Position numbers and translations under genes: made by a program. Positions 1 through 7,650 of a stretch of DNA of 64,000 nucleotides are shown here, in pieces. The stretch's first letter is position 1; each line of letters opens with the position of its first letter. The stretch is from the NCBI RefSeq assembly GCF_900111175.1, contig NZ_FOGI01000006.1, positions 314,980-378,979 on the forward strand, read 5' to 3'. The notes under the pieces were generated by a model. The model saw only the letters and a list, made by a program, of their open reading frames with translations. It made no database searches and had not been told where the DNA came from. Source of the stretch: Actinokineospora terrae. GTDB taxonomy: Bacteria > Actinomycetota > Actinomycetes > Mycobacteriales > Pseudonocardiaceae.

Positions 1-128
1 CGGTGTGGCAGCGCTGGCTGGGGTGGTTCGCCCGTTGATTGGTGCGAGCATCTGTGGCGAGCCGGCCGGTGTGGCAGCGCTGGCTGGGGCGGCTCGCCCA
101 CTACCGTGTGATCTCATGGCGAGCCGGA
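1..128. repeat. Imperfect tandem duplication spanning the ftsK start
   Basis: Two copies of a roughly 62-66 bp unit lie head to tail. Copy 1 starts at base 1 and copy 2 at base 67. Each opens with CGGTGTGGCAGCGCTGGCTG and closes with TGGCGAGCCGG (55-65 and 117-127), with a net 4-bp difference in the middle. The ATG of ftsK (116) sits inside the second copy. The first copy has TCTGTGG where the second has TCTCATGG. The array may continue to the left of the window. Confidence 0.8.
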
Positions 129-2554
129 CGACGACAGCGAAGGGTGGGGGCAGGGGTGGGGCGCGCAAGCCCGCGGGTTCGCGCGCGCCTGCCAGGCGGG
201 CCTCGGCGCGGAAGCAGGCGCCGCCGCCCAGCAAGGGTGTGCTCGCGGCGGCGTGGGGGTTGGTGGCCAAGGGGGTCGGCTCGGTTGTCCGGGCCATCGG
301 GCGGACCAAGGAGCTCGACCCCGCGCACCGGCGGGATGGTGTGGGTTTCGCGTTGGTGGCGCTCGGGGTGATCCTGGGGGCCGCCGTGTGGTGGCAGGTC
401 GGCAAGGTCGGGGGGTACCTCGAGGACGGCGTCCGGACCGTGCTGGGTGCGATGACCGTGGGGATGCCGCTGGCGCTGTTCGTGCTCGGGGTCGCCCTCA
501 TGCGGACCGACCCGCAGCCGGAGAAGCGGCCCCGCTACACCGTCGGCACGCTGCTGGTCGTGCTCGCCCTGCTCGGCGTGCTGCACATCTTCGCGGGGCT
601 GCCCGCCGACAACGACGGCCGGATGTACGCCGGTGGCGCGCTCGGCTACCTCTCCGGCGGGCTGCTCGCCAAGGGCGTCACCGCCTGGGTCGCGGTGCCG
701 GTGCTGTTCCTGCTGCTCGGCTTCGGCGTGCTGGTGTTCACCGGCACCCGCATCCGCGACGTCCCGGCCCGCATCCGCGACCTGGGCCGCGACCCGGAGG
801 AGACCGGCGACGCCGCCGACCTGTTCGCCGACGAGCCCGACCTGACCGCCGAGCCGCCGCTCAAGCCGCGCAAGGCGCCCCGGCGCAAGGCCGCCCAGGC
901 CGACGAGGACGCCGCCGACCAGCCGCCGCTGCCGCTCGACGAGCCCGCGCCGACCAAGGCGCCCCGCAAGCGCCCGGTCGAGGTCAAGGAGACCCCGCAG
1001 GTCTCCGAGCCCAAGCCCGCCGCCGACGCCATCACCGTCACCAGGGTCGTCGACGGCGACTACACGCTGCCCCGCCCGGACCTGCTGGTCGCCGGTGACG
1101 CCCCCAAGGCGCGCAGTAAGGCCAACGACACGATGATCGAGGCCATCTCCGGGGTGCTCGACCAGTTCTCCATCGACGCCCAGGTCACCGGCTTCACCCG
1201 CGGCCCGACCGTCACCCGCTACGAGGTCGAGCTCGGTCCGGGGGTGAAGGTCGAGAAGATCACCGCGCTGACCAAGAACATCGCCTACGCGGTGGCCACC
1301 GACAACGTGCGGCTGCTCGCGCCGATCCCCGGCAAGTCCGCGGTGGGCATCGAGGTGCCCAACAGCGACCGCGAGATGGTCCGCCTCGGCGACGTGCTGC
1401 GCTCCTCGACCGCGCTCAAGGACAGCCACCCCATGGTGGTCGGCCTCGGCAAGGACATCGAGGGCCACATGATCACCGCGAACCTGGCCAAGATGCCGCA
1501 CCTGCTGTGCGCGGGCTCCACCGGCTCCGGCAAGTCCAGCTTCGTCAACTCGATGCTGGTGTCGCTGCTGGCCAGGGCCACCCCGGACGAGGTCAGGATG
1601 ATCCTGATCGACCCGAAGATGGTCGAGCTGACCCCGTACGAGGGCATCCCGCACCTGATCACCCCCATCATCACCCAGCCGAAGAAGGCGGCCGCCGCGC
1701 TGACCTGGCTGGTGGAGGAGATGGAGCAGCGCTACCAGGACATGCAGGCCAACCGGGTGCGCCACATCGACGACTTCAACAAGAAGGTCAAGTCCGGCGA
1801 GATCAGCGCCCCGCCGGGCAGCGAGCGCGAGTACCGGCCGTACCCCTACATCCTGGCCATCGTCGACGAGCTCGCCGACCTCATGATGACCGCGCCGCGC
1901 GACGTCGAGGACGCCATCGTGCGGATCACCCAGAAGGCGCGCGCCGCGGGCATCCACCTGGTGCTGGCCACCCAGCGGCCCTCGGTGGACGTGGTGACCG
2001 GCCTGATCAAGACCAACGTGCCGTCCCGGCTGGCGTTCGCCACCTCGTCGCTGACCGACTCCCGGGTCATCCTGGACCAGCCGGGCGCGGAGAAGCTGAT
2101 CGGCATGGGCGACGGCCTGTACCTGCCGATGGGCGCGGCGAAGCCGGTCCGGGTGCAGGGCGCCTACGTCAGCGACGAGGAGATCGCCGACATCGTGGCG
2201 TTCACCAAGGAGCAGGCGCAGCCCGACTACACCGCCGGGGTCACCGCGGCCAAGGCGGGCGAGGCGCGCGAGATCGACCCGGACATCGGCGACGACCTGG
2301 AACTGCTGGTGCAGGCCACCGAGCTGATCGTCACCTCCCAGTTCGGCTCGACCTCCATGTTGCAGCGCAAGCTGCGGGTCGGCTTCGCCAAGGCCGGGCG
2401 GCTAATGGACCTGCTGGAGTCGCGCGGGGTGGTCGGCCCCTCGGAGGGCTCGAAGGCCCGCGACGTGCTGATCAAGCCGGACGAGCTGGAGAACGTCCTG
2501 TGGACGATCCGTGGCGGCCCGGCGGCCGATTCGGGAACCGAGGACGACGAATGA
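116..2554 (+). CDS. ftsK: DNA translocase FtsK (FtsK/SpoIIIE family)
   Basis: A septal DNA pump that moves chromosome ends out of the closing septum and activates XerCD recombination at dif. The 812-residue protein has a basic N-terminus, about four membrane segments between residues 60 and 220, a charged Pro/Lys-rich linker, then the motor. The motor shows a Walker A (GSTGSGKSS, near residue 467), a Walker B (ILAIVDELADLMM, near 580) and a C-terminal winged-helix gamma domain of the type that reads KOPS sites (TSMLQRKLRVGFAKAGRLMD). I chose ATG 116, which gives MASRTTTAKG. The frame stays open upstream to GTG 5, but that stretch is a tandem duplication and reads as low-complexity sequence. 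In mycobacteria ftsK also lies near argA, pgsA and clgR, as it does here. Confidence 0.97.
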   Translation: MASRTTTAKGGGRGGARKPAGSRAPARRASARKQAPPPSKGVLAAAWGLVAKGVGSVVRAIGRTKELDPAHRRDGVGFALVALGVILGAAVWWQVGKVGGYLEDGVRTVLGAMTVGMPLALFVLGVALMRTDPQPEKRPRYTVGTLLVVLALLGVLHIFAGLPADNDGRMYAGGALGYLSGGLLAKGVTAWVAVPVLFLLLGFGVLVFTGTRIRDVPARIRDLGRDPEETGDAADLFADEPDLTAEPPLKPRKAPRRKAAQADEDAADQPPLPLDEPAPTKAPRKRPVEVKETPQVSEPKPAADAITVTRVVDGDYTLPRPDLLVAGDAPKARSKANDTMIEAISGVLDQFSIDAQVTGFTRGPTVTRYEVELGPGVKVEKITALTKNIAYAVATDNVRLLAPIPGKSAVGIEVPNSDREMVRLGDVLRSSTALKDSHPMVVGLGKDIEGHMITANLAKMPHLLCAGSTGSGKSSFVNSMLVSLLARATPDEVRMILIDPKMVELTPYEGIPHLITPIITQPKKAAAALTWLVEEMEQRYQDMQANRVRHIDDFNKKVKSGEISAPPGSEREYRPYPYILAIVDELADLMMTAPRDVEDAIVRITQKARAAGIHLVLATQRPSVDVVTGLIKTNVPSRLAFATSSLTDSRVILDQPGAEKLIGMGDGLYLPMGAAKPVRVQGAYVSDEEIADIVAFTKEQAQPDYTAGVTAAKAGEAREIDPDIGDDLELLVQATELIVTSQFGSTSMLQRKLRVGFAKAGRLMDLLESRGVVGPSEGSKARDVLIKPDELENVLWTIRGGPAADSGTEDDE

Positions 2555-2693
2555 CTCGGACCGAGGTCCCTTTGGTCTCGAACCGCTAACGACCCGCGCG
2601 TAGCGCCACGGCGGACCCCCAGGTCGGCCAAGGTACCGGCGGGATGATGGCGCGCGCCCGCACCTGGGCGCGCTCGAGGGAGGACCCAGCAGC

Positions 2694-3305
2694 GTGCAGT
2701 ACGACTACACCACTTATGACACGTCGGTGCCGACGGGCTTCATCGTCGGGTACCTCGTCGTCGTCCTGGCGATCGCCCTGATCGGGATCATCTCCCTGTG
2801 GAAGGTGTTCACCAAGGCGGGACAGCCCGGCTGGGCGGCCATCGTCCCGATCTACAACACCTACGTGCTGCTCAAGGTGGTCGGGCGGCCCGGCTGGTGG
2901 CTGCTGCTGTTCCTGATCCCGATCGTCAACATCGTGATCGTCATCATCGTGTTCATCGATCTGGCCAAGGCCTTCGGCAAGAGCGGCGGCTTCGCGGCCC
3001 TGCTGTTCTTCTTCAGCTTCATCGCGATGCCCATCCTCGCCTTCGGCAGCGCCCGCTACCTCGGCCCGGTCGCCGACCCGCAGGCGATGGCCAACCGCGG
3101 TGGCGGCTACGGCGGCGGTTACCCGCAGCAGGGCTACCAGCAGCCCGGTTACCCCCAGCAGCAGGGTTACCCCCAGCAGGGCGGCTACCCGCAGCAGCAG
3201 CAGGGTTACCCGCAGCAGGGCGGCTACCCCCAGCAAGGCGGTTACCCGCAGCAGCAGGGTTACCCCCAGCAGGGCGGTTACCCGCAGCAGCCGTACGGCG
3301 GCTGA
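2694..3305 (+). CDS. DUF5684-type small membrane protein with YPQQ-repeat tail
   Basis: A 203-residue protein of unknown function. Residues about 1-125 carry four hydrophobic segments with the family motif KAGQPGWAAIVPIYNTYVLL, followed by a GRPGWWLLL stretch. I recognise this as the DUF5684/signal-peptidase-like membrane family. The last 75 residues are a Gly/Tyr/Pro/Gln tail built from about ten YPQQ or GYPQQG repeats, probably disordered. GTG 2694 follows a GAGGGAGGA ribosome site. A strong hairpin at 3327-3360 follows the gene. In related proteins such tails have been proposed to bind the cell surface or mediate self-association, but nothing here proves it. Confidence 0.85.
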   Translation: MQYDYTTYDTSVPTGFIVGYLVVVLAIALIGIISLWKVFTKAGQPGWAAIVPIYNTYVLLKVVGRPGWWLLLFLIPIVNIVIVIIVFIDLAKAFGKSGGFAALLFFFSFIAMPILAFGSARYLGPVADPQAMANRGGGYGGGYPQQGYQQPGYPQQQGYPQQGGYPQQQQGYPQQGGYPQQGGYPQQQGYPQQGGYPQQPYGG

Positions 3306-3326
3306 TCTCCCGCCACGTGCAACCCC

Positions 3327-3360
3327 CACCCTCGCCCGTACCGTCCAGTGGGCGAGGGTG
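3327..3360 (+). terminator. Hairpin terminator after the YPQQ membrane protein
   Basis: Perfect 11-bp stem: CACCCTCGCCC (3327-3337) pairs with GGGCGAGGGTG (3350-3360) around a 12-nt loop. There is no T tract, as is common in actinomycetes. The 3' arm runs directly into the ribosome site of the next gene, so it could also mask that site in read-through RNA. Confidence 0.7.
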
Positions 3361-3370
3361 AGGAGTGGCG

Positions 3371-3805
3371 ATGAAGATGAGTGTGATCACCAAGTTACTG
3401 GTAGCCGCGGGCGTGCTGGTCGCGATGACCGCGTGCGCCAAGGCGGACGGCGGGGCGACCCCCGGCGGCAGCGGTCCCGGCCCCGGCACGCCGCAGCCGA
3501 CCGTGCAGACCGGTCCGCCGCTGGACCAGGAGTTCGACATCGAGCGCGGCAAGTCGACCGTGCTGTCGAACTCGGACGTGCTGGTCGCCTTCCGCGAGGT
3601 CTCCCAGGACAGCCGGTGCAAGCCCGGGCAGGCCTGCGTCTGGGAGGGTGACGCCACCCTGGAGCTGACCCTGGCGGGGTCGGCGGTCCAGGTGCACACC
3701 AACAAGCAGTTCCCGATGACGGCCGAGGCGGGCGGCTACAAGGTCAGCCTCGTCAAGCTCGACGTGCCCGGCGTGGTCGCCACGCTCGTGGTGCACAAGG
3801 TGTGA
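3371..3805 (+). CDS. Putative secreted lipoprotein
   Basis: A 144-residue protein with a Lys-containing N-terminus, a hydrophobic stretch and a lipobox-like VAMTAC, so probably a lipid-anchored exported protein. After a Gly/Pro-rich linker the mature domain holds a CKPGQACVWEGDA segment, a two-Cys pattern likely to form a disulfide, in a small beta-rich domain. I do not recognise a function. ATG 3371 was chosen because AGGAG (3361-3365) lies 5 nt upstream. A GTG at 3365 is in frame but overlaps that site, and ATG 3377 is less well spaced. It is convergent with the phospholipase gene, with a shared hairpin between them. Confidence 0.75.
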   Translation: MKMSVITKLLVAAGVLVAMTACAKADGGATPGGSGPGPGTPQPTVQTGPPLDQEFDIERGKSTVLSNSDVLVAFREVSQDSRCKPGQACVWEGDATLELTLAGSAVQVHTNKQFPMTAEAGGYKVSLVKLDVPGVVATLVVHKV

Positions 3806-3812
3806 GGCGCGG

Positions 3813-3837
3813 GCGGCCCGGCCGGTGGTCGGGCCGC
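3813..3837. terminator. Bidirectional hairpin between convergent genes
   Basis: Eight-bp perfect stem GCGGCCCG (3813-3820) and CGGGCCGC (3830-3837) with a 9-nt loop. It sits between the stop of the lipoprotein gene on the plus strand and the stop of the phospholipase gene on the minus strand, so it can serve both. Confidence 0.6.
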
Positions 3838-4296
3838 TCAGCTGTTGCCGAACTGGCGCACCGCCGCGTAGTAGACGTCCGCGGTCCGGTTGCACGACCA
3901 GTTGCCCGCGCAGATCGTGTAGAGGTCGGTCTTGAAGTTGTTGTCGATCGAGAGCCGCGTGGTCTCGGTGAACCGGCCCTGCTTCTTGTAGTTGCGGTAG
4001 CCGAAGTCGTGCCGGTAGCAGGCCTTGACGAAGTTGAAGCCGAACGGGTTGTCGGGGGAGTTCGAGCAGCCGTCGGTCGACCAGTCCAGCTGGGTGGCGT
4101 ACGGGCGGTTGGCCCGTGTGGTCTGGAACTGGGTGAGGCTCTGCGAGAACAGGTAGGAGTCGGTGGTCGACCGCAGTTGCGCGGGGCTCAGGTCCGCGGC
4201 GGCGACCCCCGCCCCGGTGACGAGCGCGGCGCTGACGGCGATCGTGGTGACGACGCCGCGGGCGGCGCGGCGCAGGGTCGTGGTCGGGCTGCTCAC
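3838..4296 (-). CDS. Secreted prokaryotic phospholipase A2
   Basis: Hydrolyses the sn-2 ester of phospholipids outside the cell. The 152-residue precursor has a Sec signal peptide (two Arg, then VVTTIAVSAALVTGAGVAAA, likely cut after AAA). The mature part carries the family core CSNSPDNPFGFNF and CYRHDFGYRN, with the His-Asp catalytic pair and paired cysteines. This matches the short Streptomyces-type PLA2 (Phospholip_A2_3) rather than animal enzymes, which are larger with more disulfides. GTG 4296 is preceded by GAGGAG. A longer in-frame start at 4446 would place 50 non-signal residues in front, so I rejected it. Confidence 0.9.
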   Translation of the reverse strand: MSSPTTTLRRAARGVVTTIAVSAALVTGAGVAAADLSPAQLRSTTDSYLFSQSLTQFQTTRANRPYATQLDWSTDGCSNSPDNPFGFNFVKACYRHDFGYRNYKKQGRFTETTRLSIDNNFKTDLYTICAGNWSCNRTADVYYAAVRQFGNS

Positions 4297-4488
4297 GGGG
4301 AACTCCTCGCGGAAGGCGCGCAGGGGGAGCGCGGTCGGTTGGTCAATTACGCACCGACCGCCCCCGCCGGCGGCACCACCGTTCGGGCTATCCGGACCGA
4401 ACTCTCGGTTACCGGCGGGCAGACCCGCGGTTTCCTTGCGCGGCAACGGTTCTCGTCAACCCCGGCGCACCCCTGAGGCGGCCGCGCG

Positions 4489-5373
4489 TCACCCCTGTGG
4501 ACTATCCACTGTGGTCGTCTCGGGCTGGTCGTCGCCGTCCGGGCTGTCGAAGTAGCGCTGGATCTCGTCCTCGCCGGGGACCTCGTCGCGGTGCGCGTCG
4601 GACAGCCGCTCGGCGAGCACCGGCGGCGCGTGGTCGACCCACGCCGCCCTGCCGTGGTCGGGCAGCAGGTGGTGCCGGGTGGCGAACCCGTCCGCCGCGT
4701 CCCTGATCGCGTCCCGCAGCGCACCGGCCACCACGGCCTGCGCGGTCTCGGTCAGCTCCAGCAGCATGGACCTGACCCGGTCCAGCTGGTCGTCGTGCCC
4801 GGCCTGGTCGGCCAGCGCGGGCCACAGGTGCTGCTCGAACAGCGCGGTGAAGTCACCCGCGATGGTCGTGGTCGTCGACCGCAACCGCTCGAACGCGCTG
4901 AGGACCTCGCTCGACGGGACGCGCAGCCTGGCCATCCGCAGGCCCGCGTCCATCACCCAGCGCCGCGTGTAGGGGCGGCCGCGCCGCCAGCGCACCAGGT
5001 CGAGCCGGACCGCGCGCAACATCAGCGAGGGGCGCAGGTCCCCGGGGGGGATGGCGGCGCGCAGCGCGGACACCCGGACCGGGACCCAGTCGTCCGGACC
5101 GCCCGCGCCGTCGAGGCCGAGCACATCGCCGACGCGAGCCCCCAGGTCTCGCGCGGCGATGAGCTCGGCGATCGCGGGCAGCGAGAAGCCCCGCTGCTGC
5201 AACCGGTGCACCAGCCCCAGCCGCTCGACGTGCGTGCCGTCGTAGCGGGCCGTCCGGCCCCGCCGCCGCGGTGGGTGCAGCAGGCCCTTGGTCTGGTACA
5301 TGCGGATCGTGCTCGTCGGCAGCCCCGCCTCGGCGGCGAGCTGTTCGACGGTCAGCGCGGCTTCCCGTCCCAC
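4489..5373 (-). CDS. MerR-family transcriptional regulator
   Basis: A 294-residue regulator. Residues about 6-75 form the MerR winged helix-turn-helix (LTVEQLAAEAGLPTSTIRMY, then KGLLHPPRRRG and YDGTHVERLGLVHRLQQRGFSLPAIAELI). The remaining ~210 residues are mostly helical and match no effector domain I can name; they are longer than in metal-sensing MerR proteins. The gene lies 64 bp downstream of the N-acetyltransferase gene on the same strand. Its upstream region has a TTGACT -35-like hexamer (5406-5411) and a palindrome (5415-5428) that may be its own operator. Its effector and targets are unknown. Confidence 0.85.
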   Translation of the reverse strand: MGREAALTVEQLAAEAGLPTSTIRMYQTKGLLHPPRRRGRTARYDGTHVERLGLVHRLQQRGFSLPAIAELIAARDLGARVGDVLGLDGAGGPDDWVPVRVSALRAAIPPGDLRPSLMLRAVRLDLVRWRRGRPYTRRWVMDAGLRMARLRVPSSEVLSAFERLRSTTTTIAGDFTALFEQHLWPALADQAGHDDQLDRVRSMLLELTETAQAVVAGALRDAIRDAADGFATRHHLLPDHGRAAWVDHAPPVLAERLSDAHRDEVPGEDEIQRYFDSPDGDDQPETTTVDSPQG

Positions 5374-5414
5374 GAGTACCGATCATGCTGGCCCCGCGGG
5401 ATGCGAGTCAAGAC

Positions 5415-5428
5415 TGTTCTAGTGAACA
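5415..5428. promoter_or_regulatory. Palindrome upstream of the MerR gene, possible operator
   Basis: TGTTCTAGTGAACA has two perfect 5-bp arms around a 4-bp centre. It sits 4 bp upstream of a TTGACT hexamer read on the minus strand (5411 to 5406), just in front of the MerR gene. The position suits autoregulation, but binding is inferred only. Confidence 0.35.
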
Positions 5429-5437
5429 CTCGAAGAA

Positions 5438-5932
5438 TCAGAGCTTGAGCAACATCCTCGTGTTGCCCAACGTGTTGGGCTTCACGTACTCCAGGTCCAG
5501 GAACTCCGCGACGCCCTCGTCCATCGACCGGCGCATCTCCGCGTACACCTCGGGGCTCACCGGCGTGCCGTCGATGGCGACGAACCCGTGCTTGGCGAAG
5601 AACCCGGTCTCGAAGGTCAGCACGAAGATCCGGCCGAGGCCCAGGTCCCTGGCCACGTCGACGAGCTGCCGCGCCAGCACGTGCCCGACTCCCTTGCCGC
5701 GCGCGCTCGGGGCCACCGCGATGGTGCGGATCTCGGCGATGTCCTCCCACAGCACGTGCAGCGCGCCGCAGCCGACCAGCTCGCCGTCCACCTCGGCCAC
5801 CCAGAACTCCTGGATGTCCTCGTACAGCGTCACCAGCGGCTTGGCCAGCAGGACCTTGCCGACGTAGGTGTCGATCACGGCCTTCATGGCGCGGACGTCG
5901 GTCACCCGGGCCCGCCGAACCAGGGGTTTCAC
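5438..5932 (-). CDS. argA: Short N-acetylglutamate synthase-type GNAT acetyltransferase
   Basis: Probably acetylates the alpha-amino group of glutamate (or glutamine), the first step of arginine synthesis. The 164-residue protein is a single GNAT domain with the acetyl-CoA loop VAPSARGKGVGHVL (about residues 78-91) and the C-terminal FFAKHGF region. The stretch from RRARVTDVRAMKAVID onward, with YEDIQEFWVAEVDG, closely resembles the mycobacterial stand-alone ArgA (Rv2747 type), which lacks the kinase-like domain of the E. coli enzyme. Its place near ftsK and pgsA supports the assignment. It is divergent from the thiolase gene. Confidence 0.85.
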   Translation of the reverse strand: MKPLVRRARVTDVRAMKAVIDTYVGKVLLAKPLVTLYEDIQEFWVAEVDGELVGCGALHVLWEDIAEIRTIAVAPSARGKGVGHVLARQLVDVARDLGLGRIFVLTFETGFFAKHGFVAIDGTPVSPEVYAEMRRSMDEGVAEFLDLEYVKPNTLGNTRMLLKL

Positions 5933-6023
5933 AACCGATCAACCTAGTCCCCGCGCCGGGCCCGCCCCGGCACGGGCAGAATCGACACGCGGCCCGTCCA
6001 CCCGCTGAGACCCGAGGAGCCCC

Positions 6024-7208
6024 ATGCGCCAGGCAGTCATCTGCGAGCCCCTCCGCACCCCGGTCGGCCGCTTCGGCGGGGTGCTGGCCGAGGTCGGCGT
6101 CGCGTCGCTGGCCGCGGCGGTCGTCGCGGAACTGGTGCGGCGCACCGGGATCGACCCGGCGCTGGTCGAGGACGTCGTGCTCGGACAGTGCCACCCGAAC
6201 GGTGACGCGCCCGCGCTGGGCCGGGTCGCCGCCCTCGACGCCGGGCTGCCGGTGTCGGTGCCCGGCACCCAGGTCGACCGGCGGTGCGGCTCCGGGTTGC
6301 AGGCGGTGCTGGACGCGGCGATGCGGGTGCAGACCGGCGTCAACGACGTGGTGATCGCGGGCGGCGCGGAGAACATGAGCCAGGTCGAGTTCTACTCGTC
6401 GGCGATGCGCTGGGGCGTCAAGGGCGGCGGCGTGGAGCTGCACGACCGGCTCGCGCGCGCCAGGGTCACCGCGGGCGGCGTGAACCACCCCGTGCCCGGG
6501 GGGATGGTCGAGACCGCGGAGAACCTGCGCCGCGACTACGGCATCAGCCGCGCCGAGCAGGACGAGCTGTCGCTGCGCTCGCACCAGCGCGCCGTCGACG
6601 CCATCGCCGCGGGCCGCTTCGCCGACGAGATCGTCCCCATCGGCGAGGTCGACCGCGACGAACACCCCCGCCCGGACGCGAGCCTGGACTCCCTCGGCCG
6701 CCTCAAGCCCATCCTGCGCCGCCAGGACCCCGACGCCACCGTCACCGCGGGCAACGCCAGCGGCCAGAACGACGGCGCCGCCGCCTGCCTGGTCACCACC
6801 CCGGAGAAGGCCGCCGAGCTCGGCCTGCGCCCCCTGGCCCGCCTCGTCACCTGGTCCAGCGCGGGCGTCGACCCCACCCGGATGGGCCTCGGCCCCGTCC
6901 CCGCCACCGCGCGGGCGTTGTCGCGGGCGGGCCTCACCCTCGCCGACATCGACCTGATCGAGCTCAACGAGGCCTTCGCCGCCCAGGTCATCGCCGTCAC
7001 CCGCGAGTGGGGCTTCACCGACGGGGACTGGGACCGCACCAACGTCAACGGCAGCGGCATCTCCCTGGGCCACCCCCTGGGCGCCACCGGGGCCAGGGTC
7101 CTCGCCACCCTGCTCCACCAACTGCACCGCCAGGACGCCACCTACGCCCTGGAGACCATGTGCATCGGCGGCGGCCAGGGCCTGGCCGCCATCTTCGAAC
7201 GCCTCTGA
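6024..7208 (+). CDS. Acetyl-CoA C-acyltransferase (thiolase)
   Basis: Catalyses reversible Claisen condensation or thiolysis of acyl-CoA, in fatty-acid degradation or acetoacetyl-CoA formation. At 394 residues it has normal family length. Visible active-site residues are the nucleophile Cys88 (QVDRRCGSGLQA), His350 in the GHPLGATGARV block, and the general acid-base Cys380 (CIGGGQG). GGAENMS is also typical. ATG 6024 follows GAGGAG. The chain length used cannot be told from sequence, and no beta-oxidation genes are adjacent. It is convergent with the MmcQ/YjbR gene, with only 39 bp between. Confidence 0.93.
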   Translation: MRQAVICEPLRTPVGRFGGVLAEVGVASLAAAVVAELVRRTGIDPALVEDVVLGQCHPNGDAPALGRVAALDAGLPVSVPGTQVDRRCGSGLQAVLDAAMRVQTGVNDVVIAGGAENMSQVEFYSSAMRWGVKGGGVELHDRLARARVTAGGVNHPVPGGMVETAENLRRDYGISRAEQDELSLRSHQRAVDAIAAGRFADEIVPIGEVDRDEHPRPDASLDSLGRLKPILRRQDPDATVTAGNASGQNDGAAACLVTTPEKAAELGLRPLARLVTWSSAGVDPTRMGLGPVPATARALSRAGLTLADIDLIELNEAFAAQVIAVTREWGFTDGDWDRTNVNGSGISLGHPLGATGARVLATLLHQLHRQDATYALETMCIGGGQGLAAIFERL

Positions 7209-7247
7209 CGGCCCGGCTGCCACGTCGATCCCCGGACCGGGTGAACA

Positions 7248-7589
7248 TCAGGGCTCGGCGTCGAACTCCGCGACCAGGCGGGCGGGGGCTCGGACCCGCC
7301 AGGACTCCAGCAGGACGTCGGCGAGCTCGTCCTCGTCGATCTCCGACAGGTGGACCAGGACCGAGGCGTACCCGTCGTAGTGCGGGGTCGTGAAGTAGCG
7401 GTCCGGGGCGCTCTCGATCAGGGCTTGCTTCTCCGACACGTCGGCCACGAACACCACCAGGGTCTCGGGGTCGCGCAAGCGGGCGAAGAGCTTGTCGCGC
7501 ACCCGGAAGCCCGGGGTGCCGTAGGACGGTTTCTCGGTCGTCGCCGGGAGGGCCAGTGCCGACCGGCGGACGTCGTGCTCGGTCACCAT
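7248..7589 (-). CDS. MmcQ/YjbR-family protein
   Basis: A 113-residue protein of the MmcQ/YjbR fold, a small double-wing-like domain seen in DNA-binding-like proteins whose cellular role is unsettled. Typical signs are the N-terminal helix (VRRSALALPATTEKPSYG), then the FRVRDKLFARL strand and the YFTTPHYDGYASVLVHL core. ATG 7589 was chosen over an upstream TTG (7619) because it is the better start codon, has GGATGG in front and gives the usual length. It is divergent from rimO with about 60 bp between, so the two promoters must share that gap. Confidence 0.8.
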   Translation of the reverse strand: MVTEHDVRRSALALPATTEKPSYGTPGFRVRDKLFARLRDPETLVVFVADVSEKQALIESAPDRYFTTPHYDGYASVLVHLSEIDEDELADVLLESWRVRAPARLVAEFDAEP

Positions 7590-7650
7590 GGGTCCATCCT
7601 GGTCCACGCTCGGGTCCAACCCGTGGACACCGGGCGGTTACCCTTGGCCC

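Noticed and set aside
3110..3300. CRISPR-like periodic repeats
   Set aside because: The periodicity comes from codon repeats for YPQQ inside an open frame, units are short and there are no unique spacers.
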